Positions 1-12,005 of a DNA stretch of 64,000 bases are shown one piece after another. How positions within the stretch are numbered: the first letter of the stretch is position 1; the number at the start of each line of letters is the position of its first letter. Below the pieces are notes generated by a model that saw only the letters and a list, made by a program, of their open reading frames with translations, was not told the origin of the DNA and did not search any database. A program made the translations under genes and the position numbers. Source of the stretch: Thalassia testudinum (lineage: Eukaryota > Streptophyta > Magnoliopsida > Alismatales > Hydrocharitaceae); NCBI GenBank assembly GCA_037157565.1, contig JAZHRO010000002.1, forward strand, positions 71,631,001 through 71,695,000, read 5' to 3'.

Positions 1-511
1 AATCATCCCATGCAGCCAGTTGGCCAACACCTTTGTTATAATCAAATAGATAGCCTTTGACAACGTTAACAATCAAAAGTTCTCGATAGCAGATGCAAAA
101 ATAAAGAACTTTTCAGCTTGTTAAAGCCACTATTTCCCTCTACAAAATCATGAACCAGCACCATAATGTCTTCCCTAGGAAGCCAACAGAATTCCTTGTA
201 GAAGAAAATTGGAGAGCCATCTAGACCCAACAAGTCAAGCTCAAAATTGTCTTCATCTTCCAAAAATCTGGTCGTTAGCATTGCTTTATGGTCTTCATTA
301 GTAGTAGGAAAAAGCAAAGGTAAACCATTTTCATTGTTCAGTCCTCCATCTCAAAGTGAACTCCTAAGATAATTAGACAGTAGTTCTTATATCATTTATC
401 AATACAACCTCCCCTCTGTCCACAATAACATTGTCAACATAATTCCTTTGTTGCGACCCATTGGTAAAAAGACAAAAAAATCTTGCATCAGAGTCTCCCT
501 CCTTTACAAAG
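1..511 (-). pseudogene. LINE reverse transcriptase fragment
   Basis: Read on the minus strand this matches the linker and first reverse-transcriptase block of a plant LINE ORF2. VKEGDSDARFF (about 507-475) corresponds to the usual LKEGDxNTKFFH segment. GLDGSPIFFYKEF (about 240-200) corresponds to the GPDGFPxxFYxxFW block, followed by an IMxLVHDF-type segment. The frame is broken several times, so no enzyme is made. The sequence runs off the left edge, so later RT motifs including the YADD box lie outside. The endonuclease half of apparently the same LINE resumes at 17161, beyond the copia element. Removing that element gives about 735 bp between the endonuclease end and the GPDGF block, which I judge normal for the family. 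Confidence 0.72.
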
Positions 512-643
512 AGTTTACCATTTCATATCTTTTTTGTCCTATTTTGTCACTTTCCTTATAGGCCCATTTACAATTTTTCCCTAGCCTCAATAGAGGTCTA
601 GGATTTTTACAAAAGAAATATATACAACTCTATTTAGTGACAA
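512..643 (+). repeat. 5' LTR of the outer copia element
   Basis: About 132 bp starting AGTTTACCATTTCATATCTT and ending in GTGACA. It aligns with the copy near 17023-17160 through shared blocks (AGTTTACCATTTCATATCTT, GGTCTAGG, a TATACA end). The canonical TG start is not preserved. I found no convincing tRNA-primer site just after it. Confidence 0.7.
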
Positions 644-1324
644 TCCTAGGCCAAAGCTTGATACCTACTTGGCCCCCTCTCTATTTTTCCTTCTTCATCA
701 AATAATCTAGGGTTTCTTTTCCTTTCTTGGGGTTTGTACAATATCTCGAGAGAAAGAACCCCAAAACAACATCAAGGGGGTCCATCCCTAGGGCACATAG
801 CCCAAGGGGGCCCCCTTCATTGGCTCTTCTCCTCAAGTTTCTCCAGCCACCAGCAGGAAGGGACACCACAGTGGCTCCAACAACACCATCAGAGTAACTA
901 CCAGTGGTGCCGCAGCAAGGGATTTAGCTACTAAAGCTGCCCAACGCCACCTCAACAAGGGCTTTAGGACCTCTGTTGCCCTAAGGGCAAAACAGGAGTG
1001 GTCACTTGAAGGTCTTCTACCACTATCGATGGTCAGGCACCTCACCAGTCATCAGAGAGGCCTGTCGAAGCATCTGAAGTTATCAGTGAAGGCCATTTAA
1101 GGTTGGTTGGGCACCACCAGAGCAGCTTCCAAGGTTGTTTGAGGCCACCTGAACAGTTTAGTTGGTGATTTTGGCCTTCTTAGATTTGATATGTGAAGTT
1201 TTAGGTTGAAGTGACGATCAAGTACATGTTTTCTCATTAAATAGTGGTTGTTGCATAACTTCTTAGTAGTTTTGTGATTATTAGTTACTGTTTTTGGTGT
1301 TGATCTCCGACTTCATTGAAAAAA
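644..1324 (+). other. Untranslated leader of the outer copia element
   Basis: About 680 bp between the 5' LTR and the gag start. It contains short open frames on both strands but nothing with recognisable similarity. It is relatively rich in CAGCA/ACCACC-type sequence. I read it as non-coding leader. Confidence 0.5.
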
Positions 1325-1910
1325 ATGGCCTCTGAGATTGTTGACTCACCCGCTCAAGGAGATGGAACCCAAAAGGAGTTCAAAAATCCCTTCTTTGACT
1401 CAATCGTGAAGTTCAACGGGACCAACTATGCTCTTTGATCGCAATCAATTCTTAACATAGTTGAGGGTCATAAAAAGAAACACAGATTTATTAAGACAGA
1501 GTCAACAAAAAAAAAGTGGAAAATATCTTCATGGAAGGACAATGCCATGGTCAAGGCATTGATTATGAACACTATCTAAAAGATTGTTGTAAAGATCATG
1601 TACAATAAGATAGCAAAGGAGATATAGGAGAATCTTTACCAGACATATTCTCAGGACAAGAACGGAGTGCGCATTCTCTAGCTTCATCATGAGATAGTGC
1701 ACATGAGACCGCTAGGAAGGCCATTGGCTCAATACTACTCTGCCCTTAAGCCTACCTTTGAGAGACTTAATGCCTATACTCTTGTATGTTCTTGTGAGTC
1801 TCAAAAAATATACAGGGCGCAGACTATAGTAAGACACTTTCTTGCTAGATTGGATCCAGCTTATGATGCAAGCAATCATAGATGTTGATGCCACCTAAGA
1901 TACCTCCTAT
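1325..1910 (+). pseudogene. Copia gag, N-terminal part
   Basis: Starts at an ATG giving MASEIVDSPAQGDG. About 30 residues on comes VKFNGTNYALW, the KFxGxNYxxW signature of plant copia Gag (UBN2-like). An in-frame stop directly follows that tryptophan. Further on, LAQYYSALKPTFERLNAY and FLARLDPAYDA match the usual middle of Gag. The reading ends near ILMMPPKIPPI after a frameshift, where another element has inserted. It continues at 6517 with EEAYNRLSRQ. Confidence 0.8.
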
Positions 1911-2284
1911 TGTCAAGTTGGGACTCAACCTAAATCCAACCCATGATTTTCCAATTGAGAGCTTTTTCAATGCAACCCAACCCGTTATACTATCGAACCC
2001 AACCCAACCCACAAAATCGAGTTAGGTTAGGTATGATTGAGCGGGTTGTTGATTAATCAAAGTTTATGTTTATCTCTCCATGCTTTCTATGTCTTTCCTA
2101 CTTAATAACAAAAAATTTTAAACTCATAAATAATTTATATCTTATAAAAAAAGTAAATAAAATAGGTAAAAATCAAAAATAACTCTAAAGAAAAAAAATA
2201 AAATATGATCTAAAAGTAATGAGAAAAGATAAGACATACCTAATAACAAACTTGATAAATATATATAAAAGCTTAGGTCTATGC

Positions 2285-2473
2285 CAATGATCGACAAAAA
2301 ATGACCTGTAAGGCACAAGTTGGAGAAAACAAAGTCTTATTCCTCAAGGAAACCCTACACCTCTTTATAAAGAGAAAGGCGTTGGGTAAATTACATCATA
2401 AGTCCAACAGGGAAAAACAAATAATAAAGCAGTCCAAGCTTAAAGGAAAAGATACTAGAGTGCTATGCCAACA
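2285..2473 (-). repeat. 3' LTR of the inner copia element
   Basis: On the minus strand the RNase H frame ends with DIFTKPLP and SKLSIIEIYALA-stop. Then comes TGTTGGCATAGCACTC, a typical LTR start. The LTR runs about 190 bp to near a CA at 2285. No partner 5' LTR was found in the window. Confidence 0.6.
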
Positions 2474-5400
2474 CTCCTCAAGCTAGAGCATATATCTCAA
2501 TAATGCTCAGCTTGGAATAGCATATGTCAAATGTGGATATAGGAAGAGGCTTCGTGAATATATCTACAATTTGATCCTCAGAAGCAGCTAAAGTAGTGTA
2601 GATAATCCCATGCTATATCAGGTCTATGATGTAATGGCAATCAACCTCAACATGCTTCATACATTCATGAAATATTGGATTGTTTACAATATAAGTAGCA
2701 GCGCGATTATCACACCTCATCTCTATTGGTCCCTCCACCTGGACATGTAGATCCTGCAACATCGATTTGACCCAGACCATCTCTGTGGCTGTCTATGCCA
2801 TATCACGGTATTTTGATTCTGCACTTGACCTGAATACCACTTGATGCTTCTTGCTCTTCCAGGTCACAAGATTGCCTGCCATATAAGTACAGAAGCCAGT
2901 TGTTATCTTTCTATCTACCATGCAACCTGCATAGTCGACATCAGAATAGCCAACAACACTCTTGGATGCACCCTTCTAAAATAGAATACCTTTGTCAGGT
3001 GCTTTCTTCACATATCTAAGCACCTGCATAGCAGCATCCCAATACTGCTTGGTTGGCTTGTCCATAAACTAATTGAGTCTTTTTACTGCAAGGGAGAGAT
3101 CAGGACATGTAATAGTGAGATATAGTAGCTTACCAACCAATTACCTATAAGATCTGTTACCTATAGGCGAAGAGTCTGGATCATAGAGATGTCCTTTGGG
3201 ATCCATAGGTATATCAACAGACTTTGATCCCAGCATCCCTATCTCCTACAAAACATCAAGGGCATACTTGCGTTGACTGAGGACAATACCTTCTTTGTTG
3301 CGTGCCACCTCAATGCCTAAGAAATATCTGAGTTCACCCAGATCCTTCATCACAAAGGCTTCAACCAACTTCTTCACCTCAGCTATCTCAGCAGTGTCAT
3401 CCCCAGTAAGGATGAAATCATCAACATAGACAAGGAGTGCCACAACTCCCCTGGAGCTCTTCCTAATAAAGAGCGAGTGATCAGCAGAAGACCTCAAAAG
3501 CCTCATGGTCTAAACCTCCTCTGACAGTCACCGGAACCAAGGCCTCGGGCTCTGCTTCAGGCCATAAATGGCATTCTTCAATCAACATAAACTCTTCCTG
3601 AGTCTCAAACCCTAAAGGCTGTTGCATATAGACCTCTTCCTAAAGGTCTCCATACAGAAATGCGTTCTTCACATCCAGCTGATGAAGTGGCCAGTCATAG
3701 TGAGCAGCAACAGACAGCAAAATGCAAACAGTAAGAAGTCGTGTTACAGGTAAGAAAGTATCAAAGAAATCTACCTCATATGTCTAGGTAAATCCCTTTG
3801 CTACCAATCTCACCTTGTAGCGAGATATAGTGCCATCTAGGTTGCACTTGAGAGTAAAGATCCATCGACACCCTATTGTCTTGGTGTGACCAGGCAGAGT
3901 AGTCAATTCCCATGTTCCTCTGAAGCGTAAAGCAGCCATCTCATCCTCCATGGCCTGACACCATTTTGGATCCAACATGGCTTGCTGATAGGAAGTGGGA
4001 AGCTGTGTCGCAGAGAGAGCAATTGTGAACATAGCAAACGATCTCCCAAGGTTGGCAGTAGACACTACTCCTATAGTGTAGTAGCAAGCACGACTGCGAG
4101 GGGCCTTCCGAATAGCAATCAGAAGATCAAGATCCTCTTCTATAGGCTCAGGAACAATAGGAGGTGTAGCATGCTGCTCAATAGAGGAAGTAGGCTTATC
4201 AGAAGAACCTGCACAATCACCACTATGACAACTCACGTCATTATCAACACATACCTGACCAGAGGAGGAGTCAGGTAGCTGAGGTGGTGGGGGGATGTTT
4301 TTGACGCCATGTATGTTGTTTATATGTAATAGGTAACTTGTATACATGAGTAATCTCTGCATCCTACCTCGTAGGAGTCTCTGTAGTAGTGGTATCCTCA
4401 CTATGTAATAGGAATCTGCTCCAAAGGAACCGATGGTATGGGCATAGGGACCAAGCCTCCCTCAAACATCAATTGATGACGATCTGTAAAGAAGTATGGA
4501 ACGGGCTCACAGAAAGTGACATTAGCAGTCACATAATGCTTCTTGCCTCGTGGGTCATAATATCTATATCCTTTCTGAGTGCTACTGTATCCCAGAAATA
4601 CACTCCACTGCCCTCGAAGCGAGCTTATCTTTGTCAGGTCCTAAAACATGGACAAAGGCTATACAGCTAAAAGCACTAGGTGGCACAATAAACAATTCCT
4701 TCCCTAGATGAAAGACCTGCCATGGAACCTATTCCTGAATAATTGAGTTGGGCAACCCATTAATCAAATAGCATGCAGTTAACACCGCATCTCCCCAGTA
4801 AACCTGTGGCACATTTTGCTGAATAAGTAATGTTCTAGCCACATCTAACACAACGGTGTTTCCTCTAAACTACTCCATTCTGCTGCAAAGTATGGCGGCA
4901 TGATGTCTAGTGAACAATCCCAAGAGATCTGTAAAAGGATTTTAATTTTGCTATACAGAACTCCATGGCATTATCAGATTGCATAATTTTCATAATGGTA
5001 GAAAACTGAGTCTTTATTTGGAAAATAAATGTCTCAATCATAGACCCAACATCTGATTTATTCTTTAATAGAAATAACCATAAGATTATGAAAAAAATCA
5101 TTCACAATAAGCAAATAGAATCTATGACCAAGTCTATCTGACACTCTACTAGGACCCCATACATCCATATACAATAAATCAAAAATTGCAGTAGAACTCT
5201 AAGAAGAACTGGAAGAAAAACTATGATGCTTTCCCAATTGACACGTATCACACAGAATCACAGTGGTAGGCGATATATGAGGAATGACACGTCGTAGCCT
5301 GTCCAGTGAAGGGTGCCCAAGATGACGATGCCACTGAAAAGCTGTATCAGCACTAAAAGCAACCTCACCCTGACACAATAGCAAAAGAAGTCTGGATTAG

Positions 5401-5990
5401 GCTATACACACCCCCCTCCTCATGTCCGCCACCAATCGTCCTTCCCATGAGTTTGTCCTAAAAAATACAATCAACTTATCAAAAATAGTGCGATAGTACA
5501 AGTCTTTTGTGATTCTGCTAACTGACAAAAGACTAATTAGAAAATTATGAACATAAAAAACATTAGGTAGAGTCAGTAAAGGAGTCACTGCCACATCTCC
5601 TCTACCATGTACTCTACACTGTCAACCATCTGCTACCTGAACAGATCTACCAGAAGAAACAGCCTGAACCTGTCTAAAACTTGTATGATAACCACTAAGA
5701 TGCTAGAAGGCTCCTGAGTCTACCAACCACGAGGCATTGTCAGAAATACCACTACCAGAGATATAAGCAAGAGTTATACCTGAGGAGGCCAATACAACGG
5801 TATCAGTAGCAGTAGCAGTATCCTAGGTCAACTGGGTGAGACGATGGACAACAGCTTCATAGTCAGCACATGACATCTATCGCTCACTTCCTCAGAAAAG
5901 ATAGCTTGGTTGGCCATAGGAGGTCTACCATGCTTCAACCAGCAGGAGGCCTCTGAGTCACCAACCTTGCCACAGTGCAAGCAAAGGTGG
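2474..5990 (-). pseudogene. Inner copia polyprotein (zinc knuckle to RNase H)
   Basis: Domains in minus-strand order: a zinc knuckle CLHCGKVGD near 5990-5905, with Asp where His is expected; protease with WLVDSGAF near 5720; pre-integrase with WHRHLGHPSLDRLRRV at 5199-5384; integrase core with MQSDNAMEF near 4980; reverse transcriptase with WELTTLPGHTKTIGCRWIF at about 3900 and catalytic YVDD (LLVYVDDFILTGDD) at about 3430; RNase H down to DIFTKPLP at about 2560. The N-terminal gag and 5' LTR are missing. Stops (for example after KGFT at 3784) and frameshifts show it is inactive. It lies antisense to the host copia. Confidence 0.85.
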
Positions 5991-6516
5991 GAAGGGAGGA
6001 GGGTGAGGGTTACCTAGAGAGGACGACCAAGAGAGGGCATCACCGTAGCCACGAAGAGAAGATGGTGTCACCGCAGCCAAGGAGAGGAGAGGGCATTGCC
6101 GCTGTCAAGGAAAAGAGAGTGCATTGAAACTTGCTAAAGCCTAGAGCCTGGAGGTGAGAGCGATGCCTAGAGGTGAGGGAACTAATAGGAGATAGCGACT
6201 GTATAAGTTGAGAGGGGACACTGGGAATGAGTGAGACGCAAGAAATTAGGGCTTTTGGGGCATTCAAGTGGGTTGTGTGGGGTCCAAAATAATTTCAGCC
6301 ATTGTTTGGATATCATCCAATAATTGTTAATAAATTCTTTATATGTGTGTGTAAATCGGGGTGCAAGTTGGATTGAGTTAATTAAATCTCAAATCCAACC
6401 CAAACCGGAATAACTTTCAACCTAACCCATATCGAAATAACTTTCAACCCAACCCAATCGAACCGGATTGGATTGAGTTGGGTTCAAGTTAAACCCGACT
6501 CATGTGCACCCCTACC

Positions 6517-7877
6517 TTTTATAGAGGAAGCTTACAATCGATTGAGTAGACAAACTATTTCTCTATCACCTGCAGCTCGTGGAGAGTAGGCTTCTACCTT
6601 GGTTGCCTCTCAGGGAAGAGGAAGGGGCGTACGATCGTGCACTTAAGGATGTGGATGGGGTCCAGAAAGTTAGGATCATGCTAGGCCCCAATGCTCGCAT
6701 TGTGGGAAGTTGGGCTATTCTGAGGATGCATGTTGGACTAAGCATGGAAAGCCCATTAGTTCTCATCAAGCGGTTGCAGCTTCTGAGGCAATGCTAGAGT
6801 CCACACCTATCAAAAAAGATGAATATGATGATATGATTTAGCGGCTCAATCAACTTGGGATATCTACCATCCTTACTACAACCACTTCTAACTCTTCATC
6901 TAGAAATACAAATACTGGTGGCTTTACTGGTTCTTTAGGTATATGCCTCACCTATCATGCTAGTGCAGACGATACTGACTGGCTTATAGACTCCGGAGCC
7001 TCCTAACATATATGTAGGAAGGCATGATAGTTTTCAAAAATTCCAACCAGTCTGGGCAAGTAGGACAATTTTAGTAGCTGATGGGAGGCACTCCCCCATT
7101 ATTGGTAAGGGGAAGGATTAAACAGCCCCTCATATACAACTATAAAATGTTTTACTTGCCACAGAATTTCCTTGAACTTATTGTCAATCAAATTACAAAG
7201 AGAACTGAATTGTAGAACTATCTTTGATCTGGTTCTCTCGTGTTTTAGGATATACTAACAAGGCAGGTGATTGGTTGTGGCCATAAAGAGGGGGGAATCT
7301 ATCACTTGTTTCCGTCACCGTATACTGATCATGCTAGTGTTCCTTCAGGTGGATTTTCTAACTATCTTTGGCACGTGAGATTTGGTCATCTACCATTACC
7401 CAAGCTTCGACGAGTCATTCCACAAATCCCACCAACTACTACTTTCTAGTGCAAAGTGTGCCAACTAGGAAAACATCATAGGAGTTCCTTCCCCAGTCGA
7501 CAAAGTCGTGCTGAGTCTTTGTTCTAGGTGCTTCATTTTGATGTGTGGCGCACTGGTTTTATCATGTTGTCGTTGATGATTTTCTCACTTGTCATAGATT
7601 ATTTTTCTTAAAATCAAAGAGATGGATGATGTAATCAAAAACTTATTGAAATAAAGTATCAGTTTAATGTGAATGTAAAGGTTGTTCAAACTGACAATGC
7701 TTTAGAGTTTTACACCTAGTCTCTTCAATCTATATTACAAGAGCATGGGATTATCCATCTAACAAGCTACCCTTATACCTCCCAAGAAAATGATATTGCT
7801 AAGAGGAAATTTTGTCACATTGCAAATGTAGCCCATACTCTTATCCAAAATAGTGTTCCACATTGAGGGGGCATTCT
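6517..7877 (+). pseudogene. Outer copia: Gag C-terminus, protease, integrase N-terminal half
   Basis: Gag resumes with EEAYNRLSRQ. A zinc knuckle CSHCGKLGYSEDAC follows at about 6690-6735, with Tyr where His is expected. Protease follows with DWLIDSGAS near 6980-7005, immediately broken by a stop. Pre-integrase is at about 7290-7480 (LWHVRFGHLPLPKLRRV, then CQLGKHH). The integrase core has VQTDNALEF near 7690 and ends QNSVPH at about 7865. Several in-frame stops are present. The integrase continues at about 10081 after a 2.2-kb insertion. Confidence 0.82.
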
Positions 7878-10080
7878 TAATGTTCAAAAAATCGGCTTAG
7901 TAAGCCACATGTGTCATTGGGCCCCTATCTACATCGAGTAATATGGGACAATCATGTAAACTGGTCTAAGTATGCAGGGCGCATACCCATATATGCGGGT
8001 GCCTCCTCACCTGTTTTCCTGATAAAAGGCGAGAGGACTCAACAAGCCATGCCACCTAATCCCCTTTTGAAACCTGAAAACCCCAATCATGAAAACCAAA
8101 AAATCCCTTCTCGAAACAAGAACCCTAAAGGCCATCGCCTCCCATTGGAAACCCCATTGCCCCCCACCAAAATACCCCATCACCTCATTTACCTAAAGTG
8201 CAAAGGTGTTAACAGAGAGCAAGATAGTAGTGAAGAGCTTCTTTTGGTCAAAGGCGGCAGCGAAGAGCTTCTTTTGATCAGTAGCAATGGGAAGAAGTTG
8301 GTTAGAGCATAACTCAGGTCCATGGAAACAAATAACTCAATATGTTAACAATATATCCATACCCCAACATGATTTATATCAATATCACGGAAATATCTTT
8401 TTTACAAGATATCACAAATATATCACCCATATCAATGAATCTTAATCAATATCCCTAGATATTAGGGGATATCGATGTAGTTGATAGGGAACCCATAAAA
8501 ACATCGTTCGAGCCGAGTTGTGTTAGGCTTTAGGATCAAAGAACAATACATAAGAGATTAAACATAGCTATCGGTGAATTGACTCCTTATAATCTTTGTA
8601 ATCCACCTTCAAACTTTGTATAAAAACCCAAAGGCTTAGATGGTCTACCAGGAGGAGATGATTAAAGGCATTACATTAAGGAGCTCAATTAGATGAAAAT
8701 GCTTTCTATCAAAATGAATATCCTATAAAACAAGCAATATGTCCTCGAAATTGTCGTGTCCATTGAATTGTTCTCATGTCTGAAGTTTTATTAGTTTTGG
8801 TTTGCAATTTTTGAGACTCTTCTCAAGTATGTAGCCCTTTCCTTTCTTTAATCTCCTTCAATTCTCCACTTTCTCTATGATTTGAGGTTTTATTACCCCT
8901 CTCTCCATCTCTATTCTTTTATATGAATTTTTTTCTCACCGTTACTAATCAACCCTTATCGTACATGCGAACAATGCTTAGCTCATTTTTATACTTATGT
9001 TAACCATCCTAATCAGTTATATGTGTAACTAATCCATGCCTAAACTTTTTTGGCTTGCCATCACTAATCAACTCATACCATACATGAAAACTATGCTAAT
9101 GTTTAGCACATATTTAAACTTGCATACACGTTTTTTTATATCTTCTCTATCTATTTCTCAGTGATAATCTCCTAAATAATACACTCCAAATCTTGCTTGG
9201 CTCACAATCTATTTTACTCTTTTATTAATACTCATTTTCTATGATCATTAAATATCTGGTTATTAACTTTTGACTATCTTCATTTTATACTAAGTTCTCA
9301 TACTAGTTATGAGATTATCACCATGTCTTTTATTGTTCTGTTTAAATGCTATAAATGTAATGTACTTTGATTGTGTCATTTAAAATTTATTTTTGATCTC
9401 TAGAGACATTTCTTTATACACGCACTCTCAATAAAATCAAATTCTTGTAAAATTTATGGTATTTTCAACCATTTTGAACCAATTCTAGTATATCGGTGAT
9501 ATGTCAGTAATATATCTCCAATATACCCCTTTTTTAATTTGTCGATATAATGTCAATATCGACATCAAAAACCTTGCTTAGGTCCAAGGTCTTAAGGTTG
9601 ACCACTTTCATATAAAAGACTTCCTTGTACATCGAAAACCTAAGATTTGTCCTTTTTTATCTCTCTTGTTAAACTTGGTTTGAGGCCTAATTCTTAAGAT
9701 TCTTTTAGGCCTTCCATGTGATTTAACTTGATAAATAGTTGCTTTTGATTATTTGTATAGTGTAGAATATATTTTAGGTTTAATTGAATAATGATTGATC
9801 GGTTCTTATTTTAGTTTGTTGATTTTGGTTTGATTTTAGGTTATTGGTTATAGGCTTTGATTTAGGTCTAATTTTAAGTTCTTCTTGATTGTTTAATTTA
9901 TTCCAATCTTATGAATAATTGATTACACATATAATACAAAATTTAGTAATTTGACTAATTATTTTATTTTTTTAAATAAAAAATACAAAATTACATACTT
10001 CTCCATATACTTATCCATATACTATATACTCTCCACGCAGTGACCCAACCAATTGAATACTACATACCAACTTCCTAAAC
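7878..10080. mobile_element. 2.2-kb insertion inside copia integrase, unclassified
   Basis: Integrase sequence stops at about 7877 and resumes at about 10081 with CMLIN-x-MPFIVLNEEV. Between them is AT-rich DNA without a recognisable protein. An open frame at 7911-8312 (133 aa, Pro- and Asn-rich) has no similarity I can name. The block contains a smaller candidate MITE at 8321-9576. I could not define terminal repeats for the whole insertion. Confidence 0.5.
8321..9576. mobile_element. Candidate hAT-type MITE, AAGGTTT family copy 1
   Basis: The right end, read inward on the minus strand, is CAAGGTTTTTGATGTCGATA. This resembles the ends of the elements at 15476 and 22497-23960. The flanks CTCAGGTC (8313-8320) and CTTAGGTC (9577-9584) form a 7/8 target duplication. 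The left end is poorly conserved (CATGGAAAC). No coding capacity was seen. Confidence 0.42.
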
Positions 10081-11655
10081 CTCGGTTGTTCTACCTGCAT
10101 GCTAATTAATTGAATGCCATTCATTGTTCTTAATGAAGAGGTTCCATATTCCATTCTTTTCCTTGATAAGGAGCTCTTTGAAGAACCTCATAAAAGATTT
10201 GAGTGTATTTCTTTTGTTCACCTATGTAGTCCTTACAGAGGCAAGCTCTCTCCCCGAGCATTCAAGTGCATCTTTGTGGAATACTCTAACACGCAAAAGC
10301 GATACAAATGCTATGACCCCATTGGAAGGCATCATTACGTTATTGCTGGTGTCTATTCTTTGAGTTCATACCCTATTATTCCTGTACTAGCTCTTAATTT
10401 GTAGCACCTACTACTGACAACGAGGCTATCATATGTATGCCTACTCCTCATGATGGGTTCGACGCTAGGTTCCAAATGATCTATACTCGACGTCATGTGT
10501 AGGAGCAAGACCCCCCTCCTCTAAAGCCAAGGCCATCATCTTCACCAGAGGTGATTCCCCTCCTAGATGGTACTTATTCTCCATCTAGTTCTATTGCACT
10601 AGTTACTATAGGTGTTCCAAAGGTTCAAGATAAACCCCTGCAACCTAAGCCACCAGGAGATGAGGTGGGTGATGAATTGGGTGGAGATAGCCTTAATCTT
10701 CCAATTGCTCTATAGAAGGACACTACGTCACGCACATTGCACCCTATTTCCAAGCATATGTCTATGGCTAGGCTATCTCCAAAGTACAGACAATTCATTT
10801 CAGCTCTCTTGACTATGCATCCTCCCACTACTCATCAAGAGTCACTCTTTAATCCAAAGTCGTAGCATGCCATGGAGGAGATGTCAACTTTTATCTCACG
10901 AAGAAACAGGAGTCTTGCATAACCACCATCAAATGCTACAATAGTTGGCTATAAATGGGTGTTTATAGTTAACCATTAGCAAGATGGATTAGTAGAATAA
11001 TACAAGGCTCGCTTGGTGGCAAAGGAGTACACACAAACATATGGAGTAGATTATTTTGATGCACTCTCCCTTGTTGCATGCCTTCCTACGGTACGAATAT
11101 TGATCTCTATTGCAGTTTACCTAAATTAATCCCGTCATCAACTTGATGTGAAGAATGTGTTCCTCTATGGGGACCTCCAAGAGGAAGTCCACATGCAATA
11201 GCCTTCAGATTTTAAGGCTGAGAGGGGGTGTGCAAACATCTACAAACTACACAAGGTAATATATAGACTCAAACAAAACCCATGTGCATGGTTCCAAAAA
11301 TTGTCTAACGTCAATGAGGATTGGTTTCAAGAGGTCATCTACAAATCATTCCCTTTTTTGTGAAGAAAATAGCAAAAGGAAGAGTCGTCATGTTGGTATA
11401 TGTGGATGACATTATTTTAACCAACGATGATGTTTGTAGGATCAAGACCACTAAAGAATTCTTTGCTAAACACTTTATCACAAAAGAGTTGGACTCACTC
11501 TGATACTTCCTTGAGATTAAAGTAGCTCGAAACACTCTGGGAATTGTGCTCTCTGAAAGGAAGTACGTAATGGATCTTCTTTAAGAGACTGGCATTCTAG
11601 GTGCTAAACCAACGTCCATTCCCATGGATCTGAGTATACATTCATATGATGACGA
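10081..11655 (+). pseudogene. Outer copia: integrase C-terminal part and reverse transcriptase
   Basis: Integrase resumes with VLNEEVPYSILF and continues through FVEYSNTQKRYKCY, the standard FxGYxxxxKGYRCY region, to about 10360. An acidic/proline-rich linker follows. Reverse transcriptase begins near 10860 with a degenerate AMEEM segment and includes GYKWVFxVNH, ARLVAKEYTQTYGVDYFDAL and SVAYLN-type segments. Catalytic YVDD is present in MLVYVDDIILTND (about 11394-11430). The reading reaches PTSIPMDLSIHSYDDD, where the hAT element inserted. Multiple stops are present. Confidence 0.82.
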
Positions 11656-12005
11656 CAATGTTGTCAATGCGAAAGGCGCTAGCAAGGCGACAAGGCTCAA
11701 AATCGCCCGAGGCAAGAAGCGACAAAAAGTCGACAGCCCGAGTGAATTGGGGTGATCGTCTTTTATTGGCATATATATGTCTTATTAACTCAATTTAATA
11801 GCACTAAGTTTATAAAAATATATCTAATAACAATGTTGGAGACTTTAAGTAGAAGAAAATGATGACAATTGTATTGCCAAAAACTATTTCACATAAGTTC
11901 AAATGGTAAAAAAAGAAAAGTTTCTACACAATTAAGGTAGAAAAACATAAAAATCAAATTTGTCATTAAAGTGAACAATTGTCAATTCTCAAATAATAAA
12001 ACACA

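Larger units (their letters stand above)
1911..6516. mobile_element. Insertion in copia gag, containing an opposite-strand copia
   Basis: The gag frame is interrupted at about 1911 and resumes at about 6517. The inserted block is bounded by sequence rich in CCAACCC/GGGTTGG words: 1911-2080 on the left and 6360-6516 on the right, the latter ending GTGCACCCCTAC. Such ends resemble non-autonomous DNA transposons of hAT type, but I could not pair clean terminal repeats or find a target duplication. Inside is a truncated minus-strand copia (2285-5990). The part at 6000-6300 holds an unrecognised open frame (6040-6267, minus) that I do not regard as a gene. Confidence 0.55.
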
